Assembly: GCA_020854055.1 (NCBI GenBank)
Contig: JADZGD010000118.1
Coordinates: 124,001 to 188,000, forward strand
Origin: Bryobacterales bacterium
Lineage (GTDB): Bacteria > Acidobacteriota > Terriglobia > Bryobacterales > Bryobacteraceae
Reading direction: 5' to 3'
Length of the DNA stretch: 64,000 bases
The notes under the pieces were generated by a model, which was given only the letters and a program-made list of their open reading frames with translations, was not told where the DNA came from and searched no databases. Shown here piece by piece: positions 8,742 through 17,447 of the stretch. Every line of letters starts with the position of its first letter. Positions within the stretch are counted from its first letter, which is position 1. A program made the position numbers and the translations under genes.

Positions 8742-8771
8742 ATATTCGTAGCAGGTGCGCAGATCTGTCAA
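8742..8771 (-). promoter_or_regulatory. possible promoter for the glycosidase operon
   Basis: Minus-strand TTGACA (8771-8766) is followed after 18 bases by GAATAT (8747-8742), a three-of-six -10 match. A second TTGACG occurs about 30 bases downstream. Position and orientation fit transcription of the 38-residue frame and the glycosidase operon. The -35 box is strong and the -10 box weak. Confidence 0.35.
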
Positions 8772-8797
8772 GACCTCTCAATACCGTGAACGGACCC

Positions 8798-9703
8798 TCA
8801 AATGGTTAGATCGCCGACTTCCTGGACCCACTCACGCGCCCACTCCACGGCATCGAAACCAAGATCCATGCAACTATTTCCGAGGAAAATGATGCCTTCG
8901 ATACGTCCTGAGCGCAGCCATTCCAGGCCCTTGCGGCATTGTGCCTTCATCAGGTCGAGCGGCAACGATTGACCTCTGCCGTAATCGACCATGTAGCAGC
9001 CCAGCATTTTCCGTTGTCCCGGCGTGCGCTCGTCGATCTTCTGGAAGATCGCATCGAGGTTCTCGAACTCCTGCGAGTTGGTCCGCGGGGTGGGCCACAG
9101 CGTAAGAACATCGAACAGCTTAAGATAATCTCCCAGCGGCAGGTCGGCGTACCGAACATAGTAAGTGACGAAGGATTCTACTTTTTTGCCTGCCGCCTTC
9201 CATTGGGCTCGCAGCGCCGCCGTTTCCTCCACCGTCAGCACAGCGCGTTCGCCCTCGGTCTTGCCGGTGAAGAAGTCGTCAAACATCACCGCGGTGAAGT
9301 TGGGCGTCTTCTTCACCAGGTCGAGACCCTCTCTGCGTTCGGCGTCCGATGTAAAGCCACCCGAGCCGACCAGCGACCACGCCACGCGGCGGAAGGGACG
9401 CAGCGCAACGGCGTACTGTTCGAACGGCGGATCGAAGCGACCGTACTGCGCTTCCCCCTCGCTGGCCTGGACCATAATGACATTCGGAACTCCCAGATAC
9501 AGGGCACTCTCTGCGGCGGTCATCGTAGAGCGCCGCTTCAGCGAGCGATAATCGGTGTTGGGCGGAACCGCAAACATCCACATGCGGTCGCGTACCGTCC
9601 CTTCTTTGGCAGCGCACGCCTGCGCACCGCCGGGTCGCGCCGCGCCGGCGGCGAATGCGCCGGCCGCGACAGTCTTCAAGAGCCCACGACGACTACTGTT
9701 CAT
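8798..9703 (-). CDS. Tat-exported protein of unknown function
   Basis: The 301-residue protein begins with a twin-arginine type signal (NSSRRGLLKTVAAGAFAAGA) and is therefore probably exported folded. The mature part has acidic and aromatic blocks such as FTAVMFDDFFTG, VLTLWPTPRTNS and GIIFLGNSCMDLGFDAVEW. The spacing of strand-like and helix-like segments suggests a TIM barrel resembling glycosidase-like folds, but no family is recognised. The start is well supported: GAGGAGG lies 6 bases before the ATG. It reads in the same direction as the glycosidase operon downstream, separated by a 285-bp gap with its own promoter-like sites. Confidence 0.75.
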   Translation of the reverse strand: MNSSRRGLLKTVAAGAFAAGAARPGGAQACAAKEGTVRDRMWMFAVPPNTDYRSLKRRSTMTAAESALYLGVPNVIMVQASEGEAQYGRFDPPFEQYAVALRPFRRVAWSLVGSGGFTSDAERREGLDLVKKTPNFTAVMFDDFFTGKTEGERAVLTVEETAALRAQWKAAGKKVESFVTYYVRYADLPLGDYLKLFDVLTLWPTPRTNSQEFENLDAIFQKIDERTPGQRKMLGCYMVDYGRGQSLPLDLMKAQCRKGLEWLRSGRIEGIIFLGNSCMDLGFDAVEWAREWVQEVGDLTI

Positions 9704-9736
9704 GATTGCCTCCTCATCGCCCGCGCGTACGTTGTG

Positions 9737-10486
9737 CTAGGCTATCCACGCGTCCTCCACTTGGTGATAGCCGGCTGGCGCCGCTGGCGCCGCGCACAAG
9801 TCTCGAGAAATCTCTTCCGCCGTTCGGGCCACTTGTCTTGCGATCCGCTGGACGAGGCCGGCGACCTCCAGTCTTGCGCTCGCGGACACAAACATCCCTG
9901 CCACAACGGCTCCGAGGTTGTTCCGGATAGGCGCCGCGATACAGCAAACGGCGACGGCGGACTCTCCAAGGCTGCTCCCGGATATGGCCATTCGAACGTA
10001 CACGATGTGCGGCCTGCGGTCTCCCGGTCCCGAACAAGCCAGTAACTCCGAGACGGCAGCCTTGCCCGCGGCCACACAGTATGGTTTGGCCTGCCGCGGA
10101 GGCCGCAGGCCGCTCACGGGGCCGGGCTGAGCATGGCGGAAAACGGCGGGGCCCATGGCGTATCGGGGCGACGCCAGGCAGGCCGGCAACCCGATTCTCG
10201 CCGCCATCTCTGCCACGTAACGCATGGCCAGACCGACGAATTGCGGTTCGGCGATCGCCTTCGCCGGACCGTTCTGCGCACGCAGGCGCAGCGCATACTG
10301 GCGCCCCGCGCTGCGGCGCAGGTAACCCCGTTTGCCCAGGCATGGTACCAGGTAGGGCGCGCCACTCTTGAGGAGTCCGCGGCGTTTGGCGCTAGACGCA
10401 AGCGTGAACCCGCGATTCTCCTCCGCCGGGATCTCCAGCAGGGCCAAGGCTCGCTCGACTGCCGGGGTTTTGCTGTCGGCCCGCAT
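9737..10486 (-). CDS. IclR-family transcriptional regulator, apparently degenerate
   Basis: The start, KTPAVERALALLEI, and the segment NRGFTLASSAKRRGL match the winged helix-turn-helix of IclR regulators. The recognition-helix region reads LLKSGAPYLVPCL, where the family has a conserved LPKS-type helix. The effector domain is recognisable at AAPIRNNLGAVVAGMFVS and TAEEISRDL, but the central part between the GKA motif and the ligand pocket is shortened and poorly conserved. The frame is still open, so it is either a diverged regulator or a pseudogene in an early stage. It lies 47 bp downstream of the aminotransferase. GTG 10522 is an alternative start. Confidence 0.55.
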   Translation of the reverse strand: MRADSKTPAVERALALLEIPAEENRGFTLASSAKRRGLLKSGAPYLVPCLGKRGYLRRSAGRQYALRLRAQNGPAKAIAEPQFVGLAMRYVAEMAARIGLPACLASPRYAMGPAVFRHAQPGPVSGLRPPRQAKPYCVAAGKAAVSELLACSGPGDRRPHIVYVRMAISGSSLGESAVAVCCIAAPIRNNLGAVVAGMFVSASARLEVAGLVQRIARQVARTAEEISRDLCAAPAAPAGYHQVEDAWIA

Positions 10487-10533
10487 GACATTCACCAGCA
10501 TGAGTATGAGAAAGACACGCACGTTCGCCGTTC

Positions 10534-11919
10534 CTATGAGCTGGCGCGGATGCCTTCGGCCGCGGGCTTAAGAGCAGCTCCGAAATGTTCGATGGCCGCC
10601 TCGATCGACTGCGCAATCAGACCGAGGATCTCGTTGAGCTGCTGCTGCGTGATGATGAGCGCCGGGGCGAGCACAAGAATGTCGCCGTTGTTGCGCAAGA
10701 TCAAGCCGCGCTCCCAGCACCAGTCGCGAATCCAGCTCCCCACGCGCAGGGCGGGGTTGAGCTTGCGTTTCGCCGCGGGATCGGCCATCAACTCCAGCGC
10801 CCACAGCAGGCCGATGCCGCGTGCGTCGCCCACAATCGGGTAGCGGCGCAGCTTTTCGAACTCGCCTTTGAGGTATGCGCCCAATTTTGCCGCGTGCTGG
10901 ACCAGGTTCTCTTTCTCGATGATTGCGATGTTGGCGAGCGTGGCCGCGCAAGCGATGGTGTGGCCTCCGTAAGTGCTTCCAGAACGGAGTTCGTGTCCGG
11001 GCGCTCGGAACACTTCCGCCACCCTGGCCGTCATGACCGCCGCGCCGAGGGGAATGTACCCGCCTGTGAATCCCTTGCCGATGGTCATGATGTCCGGCGT
11101 CACGTTCCAGTGCTCACAAGCGAACCACTTGCCGGTTTTTCCAAACCCAGTCTGCACTTCGTCGAAGATGAGCAGGATGCCGTGTTTGTCGCACAGCGCG
11201 CGCACGCCTTCCAGGTACCCATCCGGCGGTAACGGGAAGCCGGAGTTTGAGCCGGGAATCGGATCCATGATGACGGCTGAGATCGACTTGGGGCCTTCCC
11301 ATTCGATCATTCGTTCCATCTCGTAGAGCGAGCTGAGTCCGTCTTCGACGCGCGTGGCAGGCGCGAAGATGGCGCCCGGTAGCAACGGCTCGAAATACTC
11401 GCGGAACCACGGGATACCGGTTACCGAAATGCCGCCAAGCGTGGTGGCATGGTACGAGAGCTTCCGCGCCACGACCTTGTACCGTTGCGGTTCGCCGCGC
11501 TCAAAGTGATATTGCCGCGCGATCTTAAGCGCGGTCTCGTTGGCTTCCGAGCCGCTGTTCACGAAAAACGAGACCGAAAGGCCGCCGGGCATCCGCTCGT
11601 CCAGCTTGCGCGCCAGCTCGATCAACGGCACGGTGAAGGCGTCTTCGTAGTTCGGAAAAAACTCGAGTTTTGCCATCTGCTCCTGAACCGCTTTGGCGAT
11701 CTCGGGCCGGTTGTGGCCGCAAATGGAGGTCAACAGCGATGCGAACGTATCCAGGTAGCGCTTGCCGTCGATGTCGTAGAGATAGCAACCGTCGCCATGG
11801 ACAAAGATCTTGGGGTACTTGGCGAGCGACGCGTTGCTGGCGAAGTGCGGGATGATGTGCGCGACGGCATCACGCTTCAGACGATCCTTCTCTTCTTCGC
11901 TGAGCAGATCCTTCTTCAT
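10534..11919 (-). CDS. class III (aspartate aminotransferase family) PLP-dependent aminotransferase
   Basis: The 461-residue enzyme moves amino groups between an amine or amino acid and a 2-oxo acid. Visible landmarks: NSGSEANETALKIAR (121-135), the cofactor Asp in IFDEVQTGFGKTGKW (251-265), and the Schiff-base Lys282 in IGKGFTGGYIPLG. This subgroup includes omega-amino acid, taurine and adenosylmethionine-8-amino-7-oxononanoate aminotransferases, and the substrate cannot be chosen from sequence. The ATG at 11919 is preferred to upstream alternatives because GGAGAG lies 7 bases before it. A strong promoter with an overlapping inverted repeat is 100 bp upstream, and an IclR-like gene follows. 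Confidence 0.9.
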   Translation of the reverse strand: MKKDLLSEEEKDRLKRDAVAHIIPHFASNASLAKYPKIFVHGDGCYLYDIDGKRYLDTFASLLTSICGHNRPEIAKAVQEQMAKLEFFPNYEDAFTVPLIELARKLDERMPGGLSVSFFVNSGSEANETALKIARQYHFERGEPQRYKVVARKLSYHATTLGGISVTGIPWFREYFEPLLPGAIFAPATRVEDGLSSLYEMERMIEWEGPKSISAVIMDPIPGSNSGFPLPPDGYLEGVRALCDKHGILLIFDEVQTGFGKTGKWFACEHWNVTPDIMTIGKGFTGGYIPLGAAVMTARVAEVFRAPGHELRSGSTYGGHTIACAATLANIAIIEKENLVQHAAKLGAYLKGEFEKLRRYPIVGDARGIGLLWALELMADPAAKRKLNPALRVGSWIRDWCWERGLILRNNGDILVLAPALIITQQQLNEILGLIAQSIEAAIEHFGAALKPAAEGIRASS

Positions 11920-12012
11920 GGCGCTCTCTCCATTGCTTCTTGCCAGACTTACCCGACCAACGAAGGCAGGCGATGAGCAACGCGGGCGCTCGTCTTGAGC
12001 GTCACTCGCAGG

Positions 12013-12052
12013 AGTATGGCACAATATTTGTTTCTTTGTCAATCAAAATATT
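12013..12052 (-). promoter_or_regulatory. promoter and operator-like inverted repeat for the aminotransferase
   Basis: On the minus strand TTGACA (12042-12037) is followed after 18 bases by CATACT (12018-12013), a four-of-six -10 match. An inverted repeat with arms AATATTT (12023-12029) and AAATATT (12046-12052) brackets the -35 box, in an AT-rich stretch unlike its surroundings. This is what a repressor site over a promoter looks like. The IclR-like gene downstream of the aminotransferase is a natural candidate regulator, but that link is inference. Confidence 0.6.
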
Positions 12053-12202
12053 ACCTGATCTATACAGAGTCGACAGTCCTGCTGTATTCGCTGCAACCTC
12101 GGTATTCTCCCTTGTATAGGCGACTTTCTTCGCATGCAAGGCAGCACCAGGTGCTTGCATCGCCATATCAGAACATCTTTTGCATCACAAATTAAATTTG
12201 TT

Positions 12203-12650
12203 CTAGGGAGCGTGTTTATTACATGATGGGCGTGTTCCGAGTTTTCCATTTATCATTCGGTTGACAGGTGGCATATAGTGGACGCCGCCCTCCTGGGCGG
12301 CCAGTTGCAGAATCTCCAGGTAGCGCTTGTTGGCGTCCACGGGCGCCACCTCACGCAGCGCATCCCAAACCATGCGGAACCGGTTGGTGGGAAACCGTTC
12401 CTCCCGATAGCGGTAGTTTTCGAAGGCGCCGGGCTTACGCAGCAACCAGTCGATGATGTGCCGGTGGTCGACACGATGCTTGTTCCGGCCGCACAGCCGC
12501 GGCAACTCCTCCACCTTACGGCCGGCGTACCAGACTTCGACGATCTCCACCTTCAGGCGTGCCTCGGCCTGCTCGCCGATCAGATGGCTATTCACCGAGT
12601 ATGCGTTGCGGTGCACGTAGATGATGCCGTCGGAGTCGACCTTTAGTCAT
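12203..12650 (-). pseudogene. IS21-family IstA transposase remnant, C-terminal part
   Basis: The minus-strand frame reads VDSDGIIYVHRNAYSVNSHL, then IGEQAEARLKVEIVEVWY, KVEELPRLCGRNKHRVDHRH and RKPGAFENYRYREERFPT. These are typical of the C-terminal domain of IstA, the IS21-family integrase. The integrase catalytic domain is missing upstream, where a tRNA gene lies within 60 bp. After LEILQLAAQEGG the sequence diverges. No istB helper gene is present. The element is a dead fragment next to a tRNA gene. Confidence 0.7.
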
Positions 12651-12709
12651 TCTTCGTGGGATCGGGGTTGCCCCCGTTTTTGGCGTACAGCCGGCGGACA
12701 GTTGAAACA

Positions 12710-12785
<76 letters not shown>

Positions 12786-12838
12786 TCCTTTGCGGTTCAG
12801 CCACAATATAGCACAGGGTACGACCGAGCTGCCCTGCG

Positions 12839-14005
12839 TCACAATGGCCGGGAGAAGGCTATGCTCACCGATTTTCCGCTGGTTCGATCTTCCAGTGTCA
12901 GCGTTCCCTGCCCCATCCGGATCTCATCTCCCCGGGTGAAGCCTTGCGGCACGTATATATAGAAGAGCGCATAGCGGGATTCGATCCGGCTTTTGGCGGG
13001 TAGCCAACGATAGCCGGGTTGGTTCCACAGACGGCGTTCGGCGGACACGCGGCGTGCTTCGTCGAAGGGCATAGTGGAAAACTCCAGTCCTCGCACCAAC
13101 TGCCCCGGTCCTTGATACCGCTCCCAATTCTGCACCCACGGAAACTCCTCGCGGCGAAACAGGCAGCCGATGAGCAGCCTCTTCTCCGGGTTCACCACAG
13201 TCACATAACCCAGCCGCCGCTGAGGATCTACCAGAGCCGTGCTGTGATCTACCCAGTCGCCCTGGGCGGCGGGTGGGATCCTGAGGTCCACCGTGCCGCC
13301 AACGAGCGCGGGCGCCATCGGCCAGGTGAAGTCCTGATTGGGCGGAAGGCGATGGCCGACGCCCGCCGGGTCCCGTTCGTATCCACGCGTTCTGGCGCGA
13401 GTGGCCGGCATGTCGGCGGCGGTACCGCCGCCGTCCAAAAACGGTGATCCCACGGTGAAGTGCTCCGCCCAGACCGCGGGACGGTCAAAGGCCACGTGGC
13501 TCTCCAGAGAACTGTCCACATACAACACGGTTTCGCCGTCCACTACGCGAAAAGTTCGATATAACTCCTCCTGTACCAGTGGCAGCCGCACGGCGAACGA
13601 GAGGCTGGTGACATTGCCCTGCTTCCCATAGCCGGTCACATCCCAGCGGCGGTGCACCGCTTCGCCGTGATTCGGAAAACCCGCGGCGCGCTCTTCAGCC
13701 GAAGGAATACCGAATCCGTCCACGCAGACCCACGAACCGAAGACAGAGCTTTGGGATGAGGGCCGGCCTGCCTCTCGCGACATACGGGCCGGATTCCACA
13801 ACGGATTAAGCCGGGCAGGATCATCGTGGAGTATCGCAGCCGCGATTGAGCCCCCGTCAATCAGGATGGTGAACTCAGCCTTGTCACTGCTAAGCACCAC
13901 CGCCTCCTTACCCTCATAGTCAGCCAGCGCCGGACGCTCGGTTGCCGCCGTGAGAGCCGCGGCGGCAAGCAGGGTAATCGCCGTACCACGGCCAATCCGC
14001 TTCAT
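12839..14005 (-). CDS. secreted protein of unknown function, possible galactose-mutarotase-like fold
   Basis: The 388-residue protein has a signal peptide (TAITLLAAAALTAATERPALA) and is probably periplasmic. The rest is rich in beta strands, with blocks VVLSSDKAEFTILIDGG, PLWNPARMS, LVQEELYRTFRVVDGETVLY, VWAEHFTVGSPF and LEFSTMPFDEAR. This pattern (sugar-ring-sized beta sandwich, a WAEHFT-like histidine) recalls aldose-epimerase-like proteins, but the family is not firmly recognised. Its ATG overlaps the stop of the upstream TIM-barrel isomerase by four bases (ATGA), so the two are coupled and probably act on the same sugar. Confidence 0.6.
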   Translation of the reverse strand: MKRIGRGTAITLLAAAALTAATERPALADYEGKEAVVLSSDKAEFTILIDGGSIAAAILHDDPARLNPLWNPARMSREAGRPSSQSSVFGSWVCVDGFGIPSAEERAAGFPNHGEAVHRRWDVTGYGKQGNVTSLSFAVRLPLVQEELYRTFRVVDGETVLYVDSSLESHVAFDRPAVWAEHFTVGSPFLDGGGTAADMPATRARTRGYERDPAGVGHRLPPNQDFTWPMAPALVGGTVDLRIPPAAQGDWVDHSTALVDPQRRLGYVTVVNPEKRLLIGCLFRREEFPWVQNWERYQGPGQLVRGLEFSTMPFDEARRVSAERRLWNQPGYRWLPAKSRIESRYALFYIYVPQGFTRGDEIRMGQGTLTLEDRTSGKSVSIAFSRPL

Positions 14006-14886
14006 GCTTTCACTCCAAATGTTTTTTCCAGATACAGGCGGCTCAGCCGGAGATCTTCTTCGAGCGGGCGCGCCGGGCGCGTCCGTGGCTCATAGGCCAA
14101 CTCCGACACCAGGTAGCCCGTAAAGCCGTGCTTCCGCATCCAGGCGGCGATCGCCTTGTAGTCAATATCTCCATCACCAATGGACTCGCTCCACACCCCG
14201 TCGCGCGAGCTTCGGATATGGGTGCTCAATACCCGGGAGCCAGCCTCGTCCAACAATTCCAGCGGCTGATTACCGCCGCGAAACACCCAGTCGAGATCCA
14301 GGTTGAACGAGACGAGCTTCGGATCGGTATGATGCAGCATCCAACGCCACTCCCGGGCGTTTTCGGCCATTTCAGGCGCATGCTGGTGAATCAACAGCGA
14401 GACCCCCTGCTGGTTCAACTCTTCACCGAGACCATTGATCATTCGTGCCTGGACGGCGAGTTCGGCGTCGGTCTTACGTTCATGGTTCGGCTTGGGATCG
14501 GCATTGAGGGTGAGGTATTTCGCGCCCAACAGGGAAGCGGTCGCGGCCTGGCGGCGAGCCCGTTCGATCGTCGCCCGGGCGGCGGATTCCTCATGCACCG
14601 GTCCGCCGATATAGGTGTCGCAAACTTCGAAGCCGTACTCGCCCACCAGCTTGCGGGTCTGCGGAAAGAGTTCCGGAGTGAAGAACGAGTTGAGCAGTGA
14701 GATGCGATGGTAACCGGCATTGTGGCTGGAACGGAACAACTCCGGCATTCCCTCGGCAAGTGAGATCTTGCGGGCGGCAAAATTCTGCGTCCAGACATAG
14801 ACCTGAACTGCGATCCTCGGCGCATAGCGCGGTTTGGCGGCAACGGCGCCGGCCAGCGGAGCCAACAGAAAGCTACGGCGATCCAT
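14002..14886 (-). CDS. exported sugar phosphate isomerase/epimerase (xylose-isomerase-like TIM barrel)
   Basis: The 294-residue protein has a short twin-arginine-like leader (MDRRSFLLAPLAGAVAAKP). An AP-endonuclease-2 / xylose-isomerase-like TIM barrel follows. Metal-site regions include the segment ending LLIHQHAPEMAEN and SFNLDLDWVFRGG, plus LSTHIRSSRDG near residue 220. The C-terminal GYLVSELAYEPRTRP is typical. Such proteins isomerise or epimerise keto-sugars, or have unknown roles beside Gfo/Idh/MocA enzymes. AAGGAAC precedes the ATG. It heads a two-gene coupled unit with the mutarotase-like gene. Confidence 0.8.
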   Translation of the reverse strand: MDRRSFLLAPLAGAVAAKPRYAPRIAVQVYVWTQNFAARKISLAEGMPELFRSSHNAGYHRISLLNSFFTPELFPQTRKLVGEYGFEVCDTYIGGPVHEESAARATIERARRQAATASLLGAKYLTLNADPKPNHERKTDAELAVQARMINGLGEELNQQGVSLLIHQHAPEMAENAREWRWMLHHTDPKLVSFNLDLDWVFRGGNQPLELLDEAGSRVLSTHIRSSRDGVWSESIGDGDIDYKAIAAWMRKHGFTGYLVSELAYEPRTRPARPLEEDLRLSRLYLEKTFGVKA

Positions 14887-14927
14887 GTTCCTTACTCTAC
14901 CTGTACGGTGAACCCGCTGGAGAGCAA

Positions 14928-16079
14928 CTACCCGCGAATTTCTCTGAACACGCGCAGAAGGTTACCACCCAGAAACTTCCGGATACGCTCCTCACTCCAA
15001 TTCCGGCTGAGCATGGCATCGGTGATCAACGCCAGGTCGCGGCAATCGCGCATTCCTTGAGGCAGCGTGGGGCCGCCGTCAAAGTCGGTGCCTAACGAAA
15101 CGAAATCCTCTCCCACCATGGCGATCGCTTTTTCCACCACCTCCACCCACTCACCCGGCGTGATGCGAATCTGTTCGGGCGACGGAAAGCCAACCATCGG
15201 GAAGAGCCGGGCGGCGCGCTGGTCGATCTCCTCGATGCTCATCGAGGCTTCGTCTTTACCAATTGCACTGGTGTCCCAGAAGTCTTTCCGCGTATTCTGC
15301 CTGCGGTACTCGAAAAAGCTCGGCTTGTGGAATTCCGAGCCGATCTGAAAGCCGATCACGCCGCGTTTGGCCGCCACTTTCATCATCAGCTCATCGGACA
15401 TCAGGCGCGGCAGGTTATTCACCGAACGCAGCCCATGGTGGGTGGCCACCAGCGGTTGCGTGCTAATCTCCAGGGCCTGCTCGATGGCCTCATCACTGGC
15501 GTGGGAGATATTGATCATCATGCGAAGGCGGTTGGCCTCCCGCACCAGATTGCGCCCCTTCTCATTCAGCCCATTCCATTTCGGCGGGGAGCAGCAACTG
15601 TCCACCGCATTACTGGTCCAGTTATGGGCCGAAAGCTGGAAAGCCCGCATGCCCATGCGGTAGAGGGCGCGGAGCACCGCCGGGTCGGCGTCCAAGTCCC
15701 AACTGCCTTCGATGTCGAGTACGGCGGCGATCCTGCCACTGGCGACAATCCGCTCAATGTCGCCGGGTTCCAGCGCAATCGCAACCTTGTCGCTGTTGCG
15801 TTCGATCTGTTCGAGGGCCAGGTCCAACAGACGGAGCGCCTGGCGAGTCTCATAGCGCGGCGGGTAGTAATCTTCGGTCACGAAGATGGAGAACAACATC
15901 GCGTCGACGCCACCCTCTTTAAGCCGCGGCAGGTCCACCTGGCCATCGTTCACCCGGTCGCCGATATCACCGTCCGAATAGAACTGGCGGTTGATCATGT
16001 GGATGTGGCCGTCAAACACCAGGGCGTCCCGGTGAAGACGGCGGGCGCGTTCGGAAACGCCGGCTGTGGTGATCGTCAT
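14928..16079 (-). CDS. membrane dipeptidase (peptidase M19) family protein
   Basis: The 383-residue protein matches renal-dipeptidase-like M19 enzymes, which use two zinc ions to cleave dipeptides, including D-amino-acid or dehydro forms. Seen: the N-terminal metal loop FDGHIHM (residues 22-28), AVLDIEGSWDLD with the bridging Glu, MINISHASDEAI, and VATHHGLRSVNNLPR. The first loop usually reads HxD; here it is HxH (His25, His27), which is unusual. FVSLGTDFDGGPTLP near the end is the typical last barrel strand. ATG 16079 is used; TTG 16100 is possible. No signal peptide is evident. Confidence 0.85.
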   Translation of the reverse strand: MTITTAGVSERARRLHRDALVFDGHIHMINRQFYSDGDIGDRVNDGQVDLPRLKEGGVDAMLFSIFVTEDYYPPRYETRQALRLLDLALEQIERNSDKVAIALEPGDIERIVASGRIAAVLDIEGSWDLDADPAVLRALYRMGMRAFQLSAHNWTSNAVDSCCSPPKWNGLNEKGRNLVREANRLRMMINISHASDEAIEQALEISTQPLVATHHGLRSVNNLPRLMSDELMMKVAAKRGVIGFQIGSEFHKPSFFEYRRQNTRKDFWDTSAIGKDEASMSIEEIDQRAARLFPMVGFPSPEQIRITPGEWVEVVEKAIAMVGEDFVSLGTDFDGGPTLPQGMRDCRDLALITDAMLSRNWSEERIRKFLGGNLLRVFREIRG

Positions 16080-16136
16080 ATCGACTATCAGGATCGCCAA
16101 TCGCGGCGCCCGTTGTCATCCGTGCAAGCGGCGCAG

Positions 16137-17384
16137 CTAAGCCTGGGGCGCCGGAACGGGCCCGGTTGCCTGAAATGACTGCCGTGGAGAGACGTACCGA
16201 ATTGCCAGATGCGGCGTCTCGATGCGCTTCCCTTTCTGCCAACTGGAATCCATCAGCGCGGCCAGGATGCCGGTGGTGAGCAGCGTCCGCTCCACCGGGT
16301 AGGGCTCTTTTCCTGTGACGATGAACTGCTCGATCAGCCAGGTGAGCCGGGCAAAATGCCCGAACCACCGCACCGGCTGGAGCCACATCTCGGCACTTAC
16401 CGGCCCGGCGCGGCCTTGCAGTGTCCAGGCGACGCAGAAGTCCTGAATCTGGCCGTCGAGCATGTAGTGCGCCGCCACCAGTCCACTGCGGTACTCCACC
16501 AGGAAAAGCGCCGGTTTGCTGACGTGCTCCCTCATCGAGCCCCCAATGTTACTCCCGGCGCGGGCCACTGCTTCATCCAGCAGCTTGCCGGCCCAGGGAT
16601 GCGCGTCGGTCCATCGCCAGACCTCGGCTCCGTCCAGGCATTGTACCGCCGCCACGCCCGTCTCCCCGCCCTCGCGGCGCTCCACAATGCACTGTAGAGC
16701 CTCCAGAGAATGGAACCCGTAGGCCTCCTTGCCGCCGTAAAATGCCGCCACCGCGTGCGAGACACGCGCGCCGTATGCCAACTCCACCTGCGGCCGCCGC
16801 CAGGTCAATGGCACCGAGGAGCCAGCCATTAGCGGAAAACCCATCTGACGGGACTGGTCGTACATCCACTTGGCTTTCTTCCAGTCGTAGGAGAAATGTT
16901 TATCGCAGTAAACCGGGACCGTCCGGCCGGTTTGGCGAAAGACGCCGACGATCTGACTATACAATTCGTAGCGCGGATAGAGGTGTTGCCCCTTCTCGTT
17001 GGATGGATAGTTGCCGTGTTCGCCGATAAAGACCACGCCGCCAACCGCCAGCTTGGGCGAGTCCAGGCACATCGCCTCGCGGATCGTCGGGCAGATCCTG
17101 AAGCCGTAGCGGACAGCCAGCGGCCGGCTCATGTCGTTGGAAGGCACCTGGTCGGTGTACATCGAGACGACTTCGACGGCGGGCTGGTGGAGCTTGCCAT
17201 CGTATTCGTAACCTTCGATCAAACGCCCGGCGATCACATCGGCGTGCGAGTTGAGCCGGTATTCGGTGACAACGGTTGCAATCGGTGGCCGCGCGGCGGC
17301 CGGCCACAGACGCCGGACGCCGCCGGCGAGCGCCAGTGCCCGGCCGGCCCGCAGAAGATCCCGCCGGTGAAGTTGAACCATCAC
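16137..17384 (-). CDS. Tat-exported protein of unknown function
   Basis: The 415-residue protein has a twin-arginine leader (LHRRDLLRAGRALALAGGV). The mature sequence contains AVGGVVFIGEHGNYPSNEKG, VPVYCDKHFSYDWKKAKWM, MAGSSVPLTWRRP and GAEVWRWTDAHPWAGKLLDE. The early part resembles a nucleotide-binding oxidoreductase layout (a strand-helix start, then IGEHG), but no glycine-rich Rossmann motif is present and no family is recognised. It shares orientation with the neighbouring secreted hydrolase and isomerase genes. Start: GTG 17384 or ATG 17381. Confidence 0.7.
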   Translation of the reverse strand: MMVQLHRRDLLRAGRALALAGGVRRLWPAAARPPIATVVTEYRLNSHADVIAGRLIEGYEYDGKLHQPAVEVVSMYTDQVPSNDMSRPLAVRYGFRICPTIREAMCLDSPKLAVGGVVFIGEHGNYPSNEKGQHLYPRYELYSQIVGVFRQTGRTVPVYCDKHFSYDWKKAKWMYDQSRQMGFPLMAGSSVPLTWRRPQVELAYGARVSHAVAAFYGGKEAYGFHSLEALQCIVERREGGETGVAAVQCLDGAEVWRWTDAHPWAGKLLDEAVARAGSNIGGSMREHVSKPALFLVEYRSGLVAAHYMLDGQIQDFCVAWTLQGRAGPVSAEMWLQPVRWFGHFARLTWLIEQFIVTGKEPYPVERTLLTTGILAALMDSSWQKGKRIETPHLAIRYVSPRQSFQATGPVPAPQA

Positions 17385-17447
17385 CGCACGATGATACTAA
17401 ACCCGGAGTTCACGCCTCGCCATCATTGGGGGCCCGTAAAGTCGTCG

